In this document: piece after piece, positions 42,580-56,469 of the stretch | How the letters are laid out: each line of letters begins with the position of its first letter | Numbering within the stretch: position 1 is the first letter of the stretch | Assembly: GCA_963965975.1 (NCBI GenBank) | Contig: OZ014411.1 | Coordinates: 22,782,249-22,846,248, forward strand | Length of the DNA stretch: 64,000 bases | Source: Xestospongia bergquistia | Lineage: Eukaryota > Porifera > Demospongiae > Haplosclerida > Petrosiidae | Reading direction: 5' to 3' | Notes under the pieces: generated by a model | What the model was told of the DNA's origin: nothing | What the model saw: the letters and a program-made list of their open reading frames with translations, nothing else | The model's database searches: none | Made by a program: the position numbers and the translations under genes

Positions 42580-45500
42580 CTTTGTAAATTATCCTCCGCT
42601 TCCTTTGTCTAACCAAATACGGTAATTGGTGATAAATTTAACTCCTTGTAGGATAAGTATTCAACTAAAATTACTGTAATTAGTAAAAGCGTGCTTGTTT
42701 GTTTTTATTATATGAATTCATCATGTCTAGCAAGTATATACAATGAAATTTAAATTGGCAGATCAGATTACAATTATACTTTTAGTTGCTAACAGTGAAA
42801 TAATAAATTATAAAATAATTCCTGATTTTGATCGTGTATATAAATCAAAAAGGTTTGCACACTTGAGAGTTCACAGTGCTGTGGTACTGCTAAGAAGCCT
42901 TTTCTTGAGTTAAAGAATAATAATTAAAGCTTCACTGAGACAACATAGCAGTGTTCAATCATTCGTTGCTACAAGGTAGCACTGGTGGTGGTCTCACGTC
43001 CCCAGACGTATACAATTTCAAATTATTTTAGCAAAGTCACATGAAAGGAGATGTGCTAATAATTTTAATAATACAACATAAAGCTATAGTAATTGTCTTT
43101 TCGTCTTTCCTTTGGCTTCATGAAAATATTATCTGAAATGCTTCAAATGCTGCTTCTAAAATAGTCCGTGCCAAGCTCCACGGCCAAAAAAATGTTGGGC
43201 GTAGCCTGCTAGGAATGAATTAAGTCATTATTGTCACGTGCGAATTATTAATATTCATATATACAACGCAATCTGATTGGTTTACCCAAATTCCTGCAGA
43301 ATCCTGATTTCCCCGAGACATCCTTTTCCCTGTAAATCAGGCAACGAGTTTAATTTTATTCGTCGCTCCATAGACAATAATAAAGTAACTCTAATTTTTG
43401 AGATTTTTCTTCTAGATTTTCTATACATGTATTGACACTTTTAGAGTCACAAAATCCAATTAGTTCTCCGTTAGAATTGTTATAAACTAGTCCTTCTTTC
43501 ACCCTCATTTCATTTCCAACTATACACATTTAGTTTTGACAGTCTTCAAGAGTATTTGTTTTATTGTCCAACATAGTTTGCTTGTCCATCTCAAGTTGGA
43601 AGCCTATTTTATTATAGGCAAAGTATGTGTAGTCTCACAATGTTCATTTTGATGAGAGCTCCAAATATCCAGATTTTCTATGATTTGTAATGAAGATAAA
43701 AGACACCATCTTATATCAAGAAAGAATGCCATCATCTTCCTTGAAGGGTAGTGATTAGAGCTTGTACTTGTTGATTCCCAAGAAATTCTTTGGATGTAAC
43801 TTTATTTTGTCTCATGTTTTTGATGTTGCTTAACAACAACAACAGTTAAGTTTGTCAATCAATGTAAGCTTTCATCTAATTCAATTGAGGCTTGTTTCGA
43901 AAGCTCAGAAGTTTTTGTGTTAAAGCTTCATTTCCTGTTACTATTAGTAGTATCTATTGATTTTTCTAAAAATCTAACTTTCATCACTTTGCAAAATAAA
44001 TTTAATGTACATATATACCACAACTTATTACTACATAGATAAAGTTAGGATATTTTGTTTAGTTTTAATTTAATGTGCGACGATGTTTGTTGTGCTTATG
44101 GTATATACTTGTTTTAAGATTATATATACAAGTGATATTATTACTATATATTACAAACCAATAGGTGTAGTACTAATATCACTATATATAATAAATATAC
44201 TATATATAATCAATGGGTATAAAAGACGACAAGCATCATACATTAAATTCAATTATATTGACAAAAGTAAACAATATTATCATGCAGCAATTATATTGAT
44301 TTCTTTCTAATCAGCAATCTACATGCTGTCTTTTATTAAATCAGAGTTCTGATTACTTCCTTTGCAACCTTTTCATCAATATACCTGTATAACAGATATT
44401 TCCTCCTAGAATGTACATGTACAACATGTACTTTCTTTTTGCATTAACATGCATACCTGTAGTAGATTAATGCATCTGTTTCTGGTGTGTTGTATATTCT
44501 CGCTATACCTGTGGTTAGATTTCCGTTGATTTAGTGACACTGTTATCCAAAGCTGGTTTGTAAAGTTGTGAAGTGAAACACTGTACTAGAAATTACTCTT
44601 TCCAGTTTCTCTGTAACCAGCAATGGTTAATTCTCAAATCTAGCCAACTACCTTTACAAAACCTTTCACTTTAAAACTCTAAGTTATTATTTTCTAGCTC
44701 TTAATGGTATGAACTAAACATCTCTCCTACAGCAAATGTTTAAGCTCTTGTTTTATTCATAACATGCACAATTATTGCTATTGCAGCCGTAAATGTTTTT
44801 GTAGTGAATATGTACTAAGTTACCTTTATATATAACATTGTGAGTACACTATAACAAAATGTGTACTAATAAACTGGACACAGTGCTTTATTTCACTAGA
44901 ATTATAACTTATCCACACATTTTACTGAGTCATTTGTCAAGTAGGACTTATATTAAATTTTTAAGTCTTGATTGCTATAACACTTAACTTTTGCTAAATT
45001 TACCAAAGAATAATAGAATATTTTAAGTAATTATTTCAATAAAAGAATTTTCTCTCTCTGTCTCTATCTCGATTCTCTGTAATTATAGTTATGGGTTAAA
45101 TTCACATAAGGTTGCACAAAGCTAGTAATGATCAGTTGACAAGTTTTCTAACAATCAAGTGTTCAATACATATTCATGTTAACGCTATGACAATAATAGA
45201 TTTTATATTAAAGGAAATTGCTACAGATGATTTAGGGAAACTACAAACAAAACAAGAAGACAGCTGCTAGAAACTGCTATATAGCAATATTGTCTATATG
45301 TGAATTTGGAGAATTCTTGTTGCTGGTCAGTTTCAACCTGTTACACCTTCTTTATAAACCGCCATGCAAGCAAGGGGAATACAAGTTATGTACAATCAAC
45401 TCAACATATTATAACATACACACAGTACACAATGGTTGTTATCTACATGTTTTTTATGTTCCTTAAAACCTCTGATATGTCCCTGACATCTATACCATCT

Positions 45501-46151
45501 AATGTCATAATATTATAATATAATTACATTTGCTGTCAATGTTAAGCACTATTCATGTAATCTATATGTAATTTTAGCTAGTCAATTTGGACAACAAAAT
45601 TTAGGCATAAATTCATGCAATCTTACCATAAGTAAGTCAGATGTGAATACACAGATTCATTATCCATCACAATCAGCTATAAATGCTGTAAAGCAAATTT
45701 GTCTCTTATTTGTACCTCTTGGTCTATGGTATATCATTGCTTTTTTTCTTCTGGTCTGAATGTGTTTATGCATTCATGCATGACAAAGAGCTAAGGAAGA
45801 AAAATGCATAGTAAAGCGATATGTCACTTTAACATATGACTTTGTATTGTGAGTTTCATACATGAGTGTGACTCTGTATATGATACTGTATATTAACATA
45901 TTGTTCAGTATATTTACTGAGTTAGAAAAACATATATGGACTAACTAGAAATATGCATAGACTTGTGACATACTATACACTAGCTATATACAAGTACTTT
46001 TCAAGAAACACAGTACTATATGTACACACACACACACACATGTCATGGGTTCTTCATAATTAGTTCATTAGAGACTGATGTCTGTTATTGTTTATAACAT
46101 TGTACAGTTAAGATAACATGAATTCTTAATAAATTCATTTGTGGCTATATA
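42580..46151. other. Intergenic region, promoter side of the ankyrin-death gene
   Basis: The segment 42840-43380 is less AT-rich and contains 'ccaat'-type and CpG-containing sequence (about 43240-43300), so it may hold the promoter. Later parts (44860-46150) resemble 49020-49230 upstream of the intact amine oxidase, for example 'tttcactagaattataactt' and 'ttgtttataacattgtac'. The frame 44083-44310 is unsupported. A CA run is at 46026-46041. Confidence 0.5.
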
Positions 46152-46948
46152 CTAGATAGTAAGGGCTAGATGCTGAAGTCACCTCTTTAACAAAGAGTCA
46201 TTCTAAGGAATCAGATAGTCCACTTCAACAAAGCGACCTGTTAAAACCATTCTTGTTGGTTAGTAACCGGGGCCTCAATTATGCCTACCATAAATACTAT
46301 GGAGACCAAGAAAATGAAGAAAAGCACAAGCATACTAAAACAGAACAATACCAATTAATATAATTTGTGGATTAAAATTCTCTCCGCCTTTACCAGGGCA
46401 TTATTACCAAGCTTTTGAAAACATCAATAACAGAACCTTCAACTAAGATAATACTACAATGTCGTCGTCGTTTCTGGCAGGATGAAGGAATTCAAGGTGG
46501 TTTCAGCAAAACAAACATAGTTATTAGTCAACTTTATTATCCAAGTAACCCCGAGTTTAAAATACTAAATATTGAAAGGGGTATTTTGATATGCTACACA
46601 TGGAAGAGTGAGGCTCTTCTCCTTGGGTCACTCTCACCACAGAAACCAATGACAGAAGCTGTTGAAGAGGTTTCAGAGATTCATCCTCAAATTACCAAAG
46701 AGTTTGAAGTAGGAGTGGTTCAATCATGGTATGATGAACCATCAGCTCAAGGAGCTTTTTGTCTTCTCAACCCAGAGCAATGTATTGCTGTGAGACATCT
46801 AATGATGTCTCCATATCAATTCATTTACTTCTGTGGGGAAACAATTTCTTATGCAAATAGATGGATTCAAGGAGCTCTTGAATCTGGTCTGAGAGTTGCT
46901 TATGAGTTATTTGTGCGTAATGAAAAACTTCATTCTGGCACAACCTAA
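46152..46948 (+). pseudogene. Flavin amine oxidase pseudogene with internal deletion
   Basis: The left part (46152-46350) matches the N-terminal exon of the amine oxidases at 50185 and 62267 from 'atgctgaagtcac' through 'cataaatactatggag', without a start codon. It then jumps at about 46350 directly to the C-terminal exon ('accaattaatataatttgtgg'), losing the FAD-binding GxGxxG region, exons 2 and 3 and half of exon 4. A further frameshift lies at about 46425, where 'atcaataacagaacc' replaces 'atcaatatagaacc'. The remaining frame to TAA at 46946-46948 still encodes about 175 residues ending [20 protein letters not shown]. Without the N-terminal FAD fold it cannot be an active oxidase. Confidence 0.9.
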
Positions 46949-49900
46949 GCAAAGTGATTTGAAGGGATGGATAATTTTGAAAACATTTTATTTTACAAGT
47001 GTGATTTGATATTACAAAAATAGCTTGCCATTTAAAAAAAATAAGTCAAACTTTGTTCTTTTTGAGTGAATGTAAGGCTGACTATCTAGAACTACTGATA
47101 ATTAATAAAACTTAAAGCCATACATGGTGATACTTTTCACAAATAGACATTATAATTAAGTCATCATACATAATGTAGGATTTCCATGATCCAAACAATA
47201 CTATCTACCTTTATCAAATAATATTAGTGAAACAATATAGTGTTGTTACATAATGATTGAATGAATGTAAGGCTGACTATCTAGAACTACTGATAATTAA
47301 CAAAACCTAAAGCCATACTTTATTTTTTAAAATTATTATTGTGAGAATTATCACAAATACACATTATAATTAAGTCATCATGCTTAATGTAGGTGTTCCA
47401 TGATGAAAACAATACTATCTACCTTTATCAGCTATGTATAGAACTATTTCAAGTATTTAGAAGGGGAAGATAAGAGTGTATGCTTGGTAACTTTGGGTGA
47501 TGGTGAGCTGGTCAATGTGGTCTTTCCATCAAAGGAAAGTTACCTACTAACTTAAAGTACCATTTGAAAACATCATGAACAGTTCAAGGAGCTCCAGAAA
47601 AAAAGAGAGTACCAAGAATGAAGAAAAAGATGCAAGGTCAAAAAGGAAGTCAGCTTCAACAACATTCACTGGAAAATAATGAGCCTACACAAAGTTGTAC
47701 AAAGAGGAAGAAAGTACAGTGTCGACAGGAGGCGAAACAACTTCAGGAAGACGCAATAGGCTAACAGATTCCAACTTAGAAAGAGAAATTTTATTAGACA
47801 GAACAAGAGTTAGTATAGCAATAACATAGTTATAGGAAACATTGTTACATCGCTATATGGTTACGTGTATTTAGCTAATACTAAAAACTTTCTTTAAAAC
47901 TAAAATTATAACCAAAATGCTTCACATTATAGTAACTAAAACTATAACAAAAACTCAAAAAAATCACCAGAATCTACCATAACTAAAACTAAAACAAAAT
48001 TAGATTTACTACTAAAACTATTACTAATACTAAAATTATTTTCATTACTAAAACAACACTACTAGAGACTATACAAAGTGATTAGTTATGTCAAACTGAT
48101 GCTATTCAAACTGATGCTATTCAAACTGATGCTATTCAAACTGTATTATGTGTTCATATCAATGCCATTTTGTATCAGTGTTGTTTTAGTTAACTACAAC
48201 TAAAACTAAACCCTCTTACTATAATCTAATTATAATTTAGTTAACCAACAATAGCTAACTAAATCTATTATGAAAGATAATAAAACTAACTATAACTAAC
48301 TAAAATTATTATAAATATGTAAAACCAATTAAAACTATCTGCTGAGAGAGCAAATCTAACTGTAACTAACTATACATAACTATAGCTAATTATAGATAAC
48401 TGTAACAAACTGTACATAACTATAGCTAATTATAGATAACTGTAACAAACTATAATTAACTGTAACTATCTATACATACTTATACATAACTGTAACTAAC
48501 TATACATAACTATAGCTAATTATACATAACTTTAACAAACTATACATAACTATAGCTAATTATAATTAACTGTACCTAACTAAAATTCTGCTAGTAAAAT
48601 TGATGCATGTAAAGGTTGAAATAAAATAAGTAATAATAGAAATGAATAAATAATACTTATGTACAACTAACTAATCAATAGAACCTAAAAAACATAAATG
48701 TATTATAAATTATATACATATATCAATTGCAATATCTATCAGCTAATGTCATATGGTATATTTAGAAACCAGATTGTATGCTAAATTAAAAAATCTAAAC
48801 TGATGTACAAAACTAATTATTGTTCAAGGCTTTCTATTAGTAATACATTTATTTCTATATTACTTACATTCAATTAATGGCTCCATCCATTAGCACATGT
48901 GATAAGAATTTGCTTTGTTTAGTGCACAGTTAACTTGAATTGGCTGCTGACCACTTTATCTACATTAATTTAAACACATACAATAACTAAAACATTTATT
49001 TCTAGGAGAAAAATTAACCATAAGCAAGTAAACTGGGCACAATCCTTTGTTTCACTAGAATTATAACTTATAAGTAATACAAGTATTTTCTAAAAAAGTA
49101 AGTATTATGCACACACACATATGTCATAGGTTCCTCATTATCAACTCATTATTAGTTTCTTTTGTTTATAACATTGTACATTTAGGCAAATGACATCAAG
49201 TCTTATTGATGGCTATTATACTAGATAGTTAATGTATGCTAGTACATTAAATGTATTAGGAGATCTGTTTAGGAACCTTATTCACCACTACATAACCAAA
49301 AGTAATCAGTAACATGAATCTGGAATAACAAATTGATATATTAACATGAGATACCACTTGCAGTGACACATATAGCTAACTATATATATTAAGTGACAAT
49401 TGTTTAAGAATACATAATTTGTATCAATATTAACTATGTAACATTCCTTTTTGATAACTTTTAAATCATTGTGATATTACTAACACCTTTACCCAGGGGT
49501 GGCACTGCTACAGTTTAGTTGTCAACATGACAATTTATTAGGGATGTACAACACCCATGTGTGTACTTGTCATATCAGCATAAGACTGATTGACAACTTT
49601 ATTAGTAGTGTTAAACACAAAATTGACAATGGAGCATGTATTCTTTACAATGCTTTGCAACACACAAACAATTATGATACAATATATTTAGTTCAAGTAG
49701 CCACAAGTCTTGACTCTTGGTATAAAGTAGGAGGTAATATTGTATTATGTACACAGACCATATGACATATGTAAGGACACAATATGACATCACCAGAGAA
49801 AGTTTGCTGTCTTCAGTATGTAAGATTCTTTCCATTTGTTGTATGTATTTTATTCGCATGAGTTTTGTCCTAACAATTTTCTAGTATGTAATATAATAAT

Positions 49901-50085
49901 CTTTAAGCCTTTGCATCTGTGAACAAGTGCTCCCTAGCTAAATGACAAAATTATGAATGCTCTAGTCTAGTTCCTAACCATCCATTTGCCTATAGATACA
50001 TAAAAGAGAGAACTAACATAATATATTATGTGTTTACATTAAATTCATCAATACTATGCATATTGTGTGTGCTTGTGCTTCGTGT
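46949..50085. other. Spacer in the amine oxidase array, repeat-rich
   Basis: It contains two copies of 'gctgactatctagaactact' (about 47081 and 47271), a run of 'caaactgatgctatt' four times (48093-48145), and a long simple region (47870-48600) of variants of 'taactataactaactaaa' and 'acataactatagctaattat'. The frame at 49499-49765 recurs at 55826-56050 because the whole upstream region is duplicated; it is not a credible gene. Confidence 0.6.
47870..48600. repeat. Low-complexity CTAACTATA-type tandem repeat
   Basis: Irregular repeats of 'aactaaaac' pass into a unit 'actatacataactatagcta' of about 40 bases (48365-48560). Confidence 0.7.
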
Positions 50086-50102
50086 TTTGCGCATGTGCAA
50101 AT
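50086..50102. promoter_or_regulatory. Near-palindromic NRF1-like promoter motif, oxidase A
   Basis: TTTGCGCATGTGCAAAT lies about 83 bases before the ATG and is kept unchanged before oxidase B (56371-56387). GCGCATGTGC resembles the NRF1 consensus (YGCGCAYGCGCR). The function is inferred from motif and position. Confidence 0.45.
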
Positions 50103-50184
50103 ACCGCTCAGCTGATGAGATCACTAATTAAAAGAAGTTGGAAGTACTGCAAAGCTCATTTGACCTGATCTTATGTAGCGAAAG

Positions 50185-52512
50185 ATGGCACAGGCTAGAA
50201 ACTTAAAAATAGCAGAAGAGCCTGATTGGGAGCATGGGCGTCTTTATGATGAATTAACATCTTTCAATAAAGTGCTAGATACTGAAGTCACGGCTTTAGC
50301 AAAGAGCCATTCTGAGGAATCGGATGCTCCACTTCAACAAAGCGACCTGTTAAAACCATTTTTGTTGGATATTAGTAATTGGGGTCTCAATTATGCCTAC
50401 CATAAATACTATGGAAAGGAGGAAGAAAATCCAGAAAAGTACAAGCATACTAAAACAGAACACCCTATAAATGTTATTATTATTGGAGCTGGTATGTCTG
50501 GATTAGTTGCTGCTTATGAGCTTGCTCAAGTTGGACATAATGTTACTATATTAGAGATGCAACATCGTGTAAGTGGACGAGTAAAGACGATTAGTGACTC
50601 CTATTTCCTAAAAGGAAGTGGACTATGGAGTGATTGTAAGTAAATGTAATGTAAAAAGACCATTATAACTCTCTCTTTCTCTCATAGCTGGAGCAATGCG
50701 TCTACCAGGTACTGGAGAACCAGGCTGGGATGGACCTAGTCACTTCATGTCAGACTTCTATGCTCAGCAGTTTAAACTTCCAGTCATTCCTTTTATTAAT
50801 AGTGACCAAAATGGGTATTACAAGTTTTATGATCAACCAGCTATTCAAATGTCAGGTATGTTGTTATTTAAAGAAACAATTTAATCTGTTTTGTTAGAAT
50901 GGGCAAAAGACCCTGGCAAATACTGTGACCAATTTTGGCCAGGCTGGGATAACCGCTTAAAGGAGGTCGAACTAATAAAACCTGGTTTCAAAGAGTCTTT
51001 AAAAATTAATGACATAGGTAAATTATTAACTTGCACATCTAACTAAAACATGGCCATGTTTTAGCACAGCTGCATCATTATATTTCACAGTTGCAACATT
51101 ATATTTTTATTTCTTATTACTACTATTAATCATGACCACATGCTTACACAGCTAATTAAATCATGGCCATGTGCTTGCACAGCTTCTTCATTATATTTTA
51201 AATTAAAAATTCTGTAGACCATAAGCAAATTACTTTATGCCTTTTTAAAAACAGCCCTTATGTCCATAATTTGATAAAATAACGTATATATACCTATAAA
51301 CAAAATGTAATTAATGAAGTGTTATATTGACTAAAATTTTATGGTGTTTCCTTTACAGGCTCATACTTTAATGCAACTATGGCTCCGGTTACGAACCAGC
51401 TTCGAAAATGGTGGGCTGAAAATCCCAAAACAGCATGGAAAAAGTGGATCGATAAGTGGGCACAGTTCTCAGTAGTTAGGCTCCTTCGCAGCACATATGC
51501 ACAAGTAAAACTTGCACTTCAACAAAGTCAGCACTATGCTGACACAGATGACAATGATCTTGCTGTACTTGCTGAGCTTTTGCCATGGCCTATTGAAGCT
51601 GTTGTTGCATACACTACTTATACATACATTATTCCACTTGAAGTTAGCCTCGTTGAATTCTTGAGGGATGACCTTGGGCAGTGGTGGAAAGATCCCATGC
51701 ACACTTTTGAAGATGGTTTGAGTATGCTTCCCGAAGCTTTTATCAAAAAGAACAAACATGGTTGGAATAAAAAGGTAGATCTTTCACAGAATATTGTCTT
51801 TGGTGTTTCTGCTCACGCTATTGAATACTCAGCTGGTCATGTTAAGGTCATGTGTCACAATGAAACAACAATGCAAAAATGTGTTTTTGAAGGAGAGAGA
51901 GTTATTATATCATTGCCAATTAATGTAATTCGTGGATTGAAATTCTCTCCACCTTTGCCAGGACCTTATTACCAAGCTTTTGAAAACATCAATATAGAAC
52001 CTTCAACTAAGATAATGCTACAATGTCGTCGTCGTTTCTGGCAGGAAGAAGGAATTCAAGGTGGTTTCAGTAAAACAAACATGCCTATCGGTCAACTTCA
52101 TTATCCAAGTAACCCTGAGTTTAAAATACCAAGTGATGAACGGGGCATTTTGATGTGTTACACATGGAAGAGTGAAGCTCTTCTCTTTGGTTCACTATCA
52201 CCAGAGAAAGCAATATCAGAAGCTGTTGAAGAGGTTGCAGAGATTCATCCTGAAATTACCAAAGAGTTTGAAGTAGGAGTGGTTCAATCATGGTATGATG
52301 ATCCATCAGCTCAAGGAGCTTTTTGTCTTCTCAACCCGGAACAATATATTGCTGTGAAAGGTCTAATGATGTTTCCATATCAATCCATTTACTTTTGTGG
52401 GGAAGCACTTTCTTATACAAATGGATGGATTCAAGGAGCTCTTGAGTCTGGGTTGAGAGCTGCTTACCAGTTATTTGCACATAATGAAAAACTTTATTCT
52501 GGCACTACCTAA
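50185..52512 (+). CDS. Flavin amine oxidase, L-amino-acid-oxidase-like (copy A, intact)
   Basis: Four exons: 50185-50635, 50688-50855, 50898-51017, 51359-52512; 630 aa. Every junction splits a codon after its first base. Residues 96-106 ([11 protein letters not shown]) are the dinucleotide-binding GxGxxG of FAD, and Glu124 (TILEM) fits the ribose-binding acid at the end of the second strand. The following RVSGRVKT is the R-x-G-G-R motif with Ser for the first Gly. The C-terminal [20 protein letters not shown] is the second FAD-binding motif of the amine oxidase family. Such enzymes oxidise amino acids or amines to imines, releasing H2O2; the substrate is not readable here. No signal peptide or transmembrane tail, so a cytosolic enzyme is likely. 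An AATAAA lies at 52619. First intact member of the tandem array. Confidence 0.9.
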
Positions 52513-52618
52513 ACAAATTGAGCTGAATGGATAACTTTGAAGCAATTATATTTGCATGTGAGATTTTAATAACATAAAAACTTAGCTTGCTATTAAAAAA
52601 ATCAAATTTTTCATTTTG

Positions 52619-52624
52619 AATAAA
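52619..52624 (+). terminator. Polyadenylation signal AATAAA, oxidase A
   Basis: Located 107 bases after the stop; the equivalent signal of copy B is at 59041-59046. Confidence 0.55.
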
Positions 52625-52626
52625 GT

Positions 52627-53715
52627 TATGGCTGACTATCTAGAACTACTGATAATTAATAAAACTCACATTGTACATAGTTATAATTATCACAGGTAGA
52701 CATTATGATATATGTCTTCCATAATCAAAACAAAACTATAAAAAGTAGTGAAAAAATATGTTAATGTTAAAACTTTTGATGATACTCCTTTCTACTTATA
52801 CATCACTTTTATATGTATTGAACACAACGTTGTTTCTCCAACCTACTAGCAGCTAGTTTAGATGTAAGGAAAAGCAGACTATACAACTAAAATATATGAA
52901 AAGGCTACAGCAGTTTGACATGCCTTGAGACTATGCAATGTGAATAGTTATACCGGTATACCAAACTGATGCTATTGAAACTGCATTATTATTGTCACAT
53001 TAAAGCCATTTTGTATCCATTAATTTCTCACAGTCAATTCAAGTTTGGAAGACATCATAATATTACTGTTAATGATAAAGCTCACAATTATATACATTAT
53101 AAACTTTCCATAATTAACATTAGAAAATTTTTTTATCGACTTGAGTATATCCCAACAAGAGACCTTAGACTTATGGCTGACTATCTAGAACTACTGATAA
53201 TTAATAAAACTCACATTGTACATAGTTATAATTATCACAGGTAGACATTATGATATATGTCTTCCATAATCAAAACAAAACCATAAAAAGTAGTGAAAAA
53301 ATATGTTAATGTTAAAACTTTTAATGATACTCCTTTCTACTTATACATCACTTTTATATGTATTGAACACAACGTTGTTTCTCCAACCTATTATCATGCT
53401 AGCAGCTAGTTTAGATGTAAGGAAAAACAGACTATACAACACTATGAAAAGGTTACAGCAGTTAGACATGCCCTGAGACTATGCAATGTGAATAGTTATA
53501 CCAAACTGATGCTATTGAAACTGCATTATTATTGTCACATTAAAGCCATTTTATATCCATTGATTTCTCACAGTCAACTCAAGTTTGGAAGACATGATAA
53601 TATTACTGTTAATGATAAAGCTAAAATATTTCACAATTATATACATTATAAACTTTCCATAATTAACATTAGAAAAATTTTTGATCGACTTGAGCATATG
53701 CCAACAAGAGACCTT
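52627..53715. repeat. Tandem duplication, two units of about 545 bp, 3' of oxidase A
   Basis: The unit begins 'tatggctgactatctagaac' (52627 and again 53172) and ends 'caacaagagaccttaga'. The two copies are nearly identical. A single diverged copy follows oxidase B at about 59050-59590, so the duplication arose after the A/B split or was lost in B. Confidence 0.85.
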
Positions 53716-56370
53716 AGAGTAAACATATTTCAATATGGCCTAGATTTACATGTCATGTTGCTTACATTATCAATGTTACAGTATTCAATAGTAGTCGGCT
53801 TTGGTAGCACAGGACACTGACTAACATCAATGATGGCTACCATGTTTTTAGTAATACAAGTTGACAATATACAGCAATATGAACCTACTAAAGATGGAGC
53901 GAACGAGGAAAATGTCAATATGAGATTATTGAAGGTGTCAATTGTGGTAACACAAGGTGTGGACGAGTTATAGACAAAAAAACACCTAGGTCCTACTCTA
54001 TACCAATTTGTACTTTTTTTAGGACTCAAGTAAGGACAATGTAGCTCTATGGTGTTGCCATTTCTAACAGAGATAGATTGGTTGGTCCTACCAGCTCCAG
54101 CTACAATTTTAGTAGGAGTTGTAAGTGGTAGTGATAATATAGATGTAGCTTTTTTGCTTGCATCAACATATTCATCAACATATTCACCATCTTTTGTCTA
54201 TGTTATATTAACAGTAGCATTATTAGCAGATACAGAACAATGGATTTAAGAACACTAGTATAGCAAAAAATATCTCCAATATCAATAGAGTTCTCAGAAT
54301 GAAAGGAGAAGATATGAAGTCTGTTCCTGTTCTAATTATAGGAAAATGACTAGCATCACCTATAAGGAGACAATATAACATCATGTAAGGAGATGATATG
54401 ACATCACTAGTATATTATATGCTTCTTTTCACTTGTTGCATGTATTTTATTTACATATGTTTTGTCCCAACCTTTGTCTAGTATATAGTATTATGATCTT
54501 TTCAAGGCTTTACATCTGTGAAACGGATGCTCACTGAATGACAAATTGTGAATGCTGTAGTCCAGTTCCAAATCACCCATTTGTTTGTATATATAAAAAG
54601 CAGAAGTAGTGTACATGTAGTATATTAATTATTTTCAGTGAAGACATTCAATTGGGGTCTTGAAATCACATTATTAATTTACTGTCTAATTAATAAATAA
54701 ATAAAATTCTGTAAGTTTGGTTATCAATAATAATGACAGGCATAACAACAGGTTTCTTTATACTCAGGAGTTTGACAATGGTCAGTTCCTCCAATAGTTT
54801 ATCAATGTAGAGGATAGAGATCCTTATTGCAGCCTATGAAATGAGAAATAGAATTAGAAAAAGTGCTGTTATTTCGATGCTGTAGCTCTCATTCATTTAA
54901 CTATGTTAGGGCATAACAGCAATATTGACACCTAAGAGTAAATTTATTTCAATATGGCTTAAATATACATGTCATGTTGCTTACATGGATCAGTGTTACA
55001 GTACTCAAAAGCAGTTGGCTTTGGTAGCACAGCACACTAAATGTCATCAATGATAGCTCCTGTGTTTTTCGAAAAACAATTTAAAGAACTCGTGCTATTA
55101 CCTCCTCCACAAGTTTAAAGAACACTGACGAAAGGATAACACATGGTGAGTAATGATTTCTACATTCTTGAGTTCTTGTTATGATATGTGTTCACTTACA
55201 TCAGACCAAAGTGAAGTACTCTACATTCCATCACCATCCGATAAAGATAATTAAAAGTATATGTGTGACTATAGAAGTGTATTAAATAAATTAAAGTAAT
55301 AACTCAATGGTGTTGCCATTTCTAACAGACATGGATTTGATTGGTCCTACCAGCTCCAGCTACAATTTTAGTACTTGGCAGTGATGATAATGCAATCAAT
55401 TAGAGCAGGATCTATTGAATGAAATAACATTTGACATTATGTACTGTGCTTTACATTATTTAATCAATATGTCTTTTGCCAATCCATTCTATATTTGTCT
55501 ATCCATTCCTTTGTTTGTTTATTCTTGTTCATATACTTGTTGGGTTAGTAACCACTAACCAGTCCTTTTTCAGAATCAATGTCTGGATAGGGATCTGAAT
55601 AATAAAGGACTATTCAAATAATGGCTTGATAGAGTAAATACAATTAAGAGATGTAGTATCTGCACTTCCACACAAAGTATACCTATCCAAACATTGATAC
55701 CAGGACCTGACACCATTAGCAATGACACATATAGCTAATTATATATATTAAGTGACGATTGTTTAATAATAGCTGGTATCAATATTAACTATCTAACATT
55801 CCTTTTTGGTAACTTTTAAATTGTTGTGATATTACTAACACCTTCAGTCGTATCTCTTAACAGCATAAGACTGATTGACAACTTTATTAGTAGTGTTAAG
55901 CACAAAATTGACAATGGAGCATGTATTCTTTACAATGCTTTACAACACACAAACAATTATGATACAATATATTTAGTTCAAGTAGCCACAAGTCTTGACT
56001 TTTGGTATAAAGTAGGAGGTAATATTGTATTATGTATGCAGACCATATGACATATGTAAGGACACAATATGACATCACCAGAGAAAGTTTGCTGTCTTCA
56101 GTATGTAAGATTCTTTCCATTTGTTGTATGTATTTTATTCACATGAGTTTTGTCCTAACAATTTTCTAGTATGTAATATAATAATCTTTAAGCCTTTGCA
56201 TCTGTGAACAAGTGCTCCCTAGCTAAATGACAAAATTATGAATGCTCTAGTCTAGTTCCTAACCATCAATTTGCCTATAGATACATAAAACAGAAAACTA
56301 ACATAATATATTATGTGTTTACATTAAATTCATCAATACTATGCATATTGTGTGTGCTTGTGCTTCGTGT
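53716..56370. other. Spacer between oxidases A and B
   Basis: It includes 'gttgccatttctaacag' with 'ggtcctaccagctccagcta' at about 54052 and again at about 55310 (also 60700), a segment 54830-55560 that recurs at 60223-60960, and the duplicated 5' region 55724-56469, which matches 49365-50184. Short frames here (53488-53820, 54049-54249, 55826-56050) are parts of repeats. Confidence 0.6.
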
Positions 56371-56387
56371 TTTGCGCATGTGCAAAT
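56371..56387. promoter_or_regulatory. Near-palindromic NRF1-like promoter motif, oxidase B
   Basis: Identical to the 17-base motif before oxidase A and at the same relative position, about 83 bases before the ATG. Confidence 0.45.
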
Positions 56388-56469
56388 ACCGCCCAGCTGA
56401 TGAGATCACTAATTAAAAGAAGTTGGAAGTACTGCAAAGCTCATTTGATCTGATCGTGTGTAGCGAAAG

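Noticed and set aside
44083-44310. 75-codon frame rich in Tyr and Ile
   Set aside because: AT-rich low-complexity translation with no domain, no splice context and no homolog in the window.
49499-49765. Open frame of 88 codons, repeated at 55826-56050, with an overlapping minus-strand frame at 49611-49859
   Set aside because: It recurs only because the whole 5' region of oxidases A and B is duplicated. The second copy has a different start, the composition is low, and both strands are open equally.
53488-53820. Frame of 110 codons in the 545-bp tandem repeat
   Set aside because: Repeat-derived; the first repeat copy has a different frame end, and there is no recognisable domain or splice context.
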